A stretch of 5,257 nucleotides of DNA from contig DAOOPA010000054.1 of the NCBI GenBank assembly GCA_035388025.1, positions 1 to 5,257 of the forward strand, written 5' to 3'. Positions 5,154-5,257 of this stretch are shown here, in pieces. A model generated the notes under the pieces. It saw only the letters and a list, made by a program, of their open reading frames with translations, searched no databases and was not told where the DNA came from. Position numbers and translations under genes: made by a program. Numbering within the stretch: position 1 is the stretch's first letter; each line of letters begins with the position of its first letter. The DNA is from JAAZMX01 sp035388025. GTDB lineage: Bacteria > Patescibacteriota > Patescibacteriia > UBA2196 > GWA2-42-15.

Positions 5154-5257
5154 CTCGGATTGGTAACTTTGGTATAAATTTGAGTTGTCCTAATATTGGC
5201 GTGCCCCAAAAGCTCTTGTACATAGCGTACATCCACCCCGTTTTCCAATAAATGCGT
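5126..5257 (-). CDS. tyrosine recombinase / integrase, C-terminal fragment at window edge
   Basis: Only the last 43 codons and the TAA stop are in the window; the gene continues past position 5257. The fragment reads THLLENGVDVRYVQELLGH, then ANIRTTQIYTKV and a tail ending SLKNIKSPL. This is the C-terminal catalytic end of a XerC/XerD- or phage-type tyrosine recombinase. It carries the His of the LGH motif and the nucleophilic Tyr of the QIYTKV motif nine residues later; the two catalytic Arg residues and the HxxR box lie outside the window. Such enzymes join or resolve DNA at specific sites through a phosphotyrosine intermediate. Whether it is the cell's Xer dimer-resolving protein or an element-borne integrase cannot be told. 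The tail ending SPL resembles integron-type and free-standing integrases as well as Xer relatives. It is read in the same direction as ftsW, and no terminator separates them. Confidence 0.88.
   Translation of the reverse strand, partial: THLLENGVDVRYVQELLGHANIRTTQIYTKVTNPSLKNIKSPL

Noticed and set aside
1..5257. Alternative genetic code with TGA read as Gly, as in Gracilibacteria and Absconditabacteria
   Set aside because: No gene here stops with TGA, which raised the question, but none has an in-frame TGA at conserved Gly positions either; all frames are full length under the standard code. Six stop codons are too few to mean anything.

Overview
The window looks like a bacterial chromosome segment of low-to-moderate GC, most likely from a Candidate Phyla Radiation (Patescibacteria) genome. 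Three things point there. The MurG, MurC and FtsW sequences carry variants I associate with that group: a Ser in place of the His in MurG loop 1, HQQD instead of HEQN in MurG, and AGDSIFA instead of HTDFIFA in FtsW. The MFS-type protein is a complete half-size (six-helix) protein. Genes are compact, tightly spaced, and mostly lack Shine-Dalgarno sequences. The lineage call is an inference; no rRNA is present to confirm it. All reading frames are intact under the standard code, and the six visible stop codons are TAG or TAA.

Layout. Positions 68-664 (minus) hold a half-size MFS-like membrane protein. Positions 665-826 are a divergent regulatory region. It contains a perfect sigma70-type promoter for the plus-strand gene, a terminator-like hairpin in that gene's leader, and a possible leaderless promoter for the MFS gene. 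Positions 827-1282 (plus) encode a Nudix hydrolase with a slightly degenerate Nudix box, ending in a good intrinsic terminator at about 1288-1318. Positions 1319-1402 are a short unexplained spacer. Positions 1403-5074 (minus) form a cell-wall and division cluster, transcribed ftsW, murG, murC. A promoter candidate for it overlaps the end of the upstream gene. Positions 5126-5257 (minus) are the C-terminal end of a tyrosine recombinase that continues beyond the window.

How the genes work together. MurC adds L-alanine to UDP-MurNAc, an early cytoplasmic step of peptidoglycan synthesis. MurG adds GlcNAc to lipid I to make lipid II at the inner face of the membrane. FtsW is the SEDS glycosyltransferase that polymerises lipid II at the division site. 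Together they are a piece of the classic dcw cluster. The Nudix gene points toward murC and the MFS gene points away from the Nudix gene; neither has an obvious functional link to the wall genes. I found no CRISPR array, tRNA, rRNA or intact insertion sequence. The most interesting signals are the half-transporter, the promoter-plus-hairpin leader of the Nudix gene, and the shared active-site substitutions in the wall enzymes.
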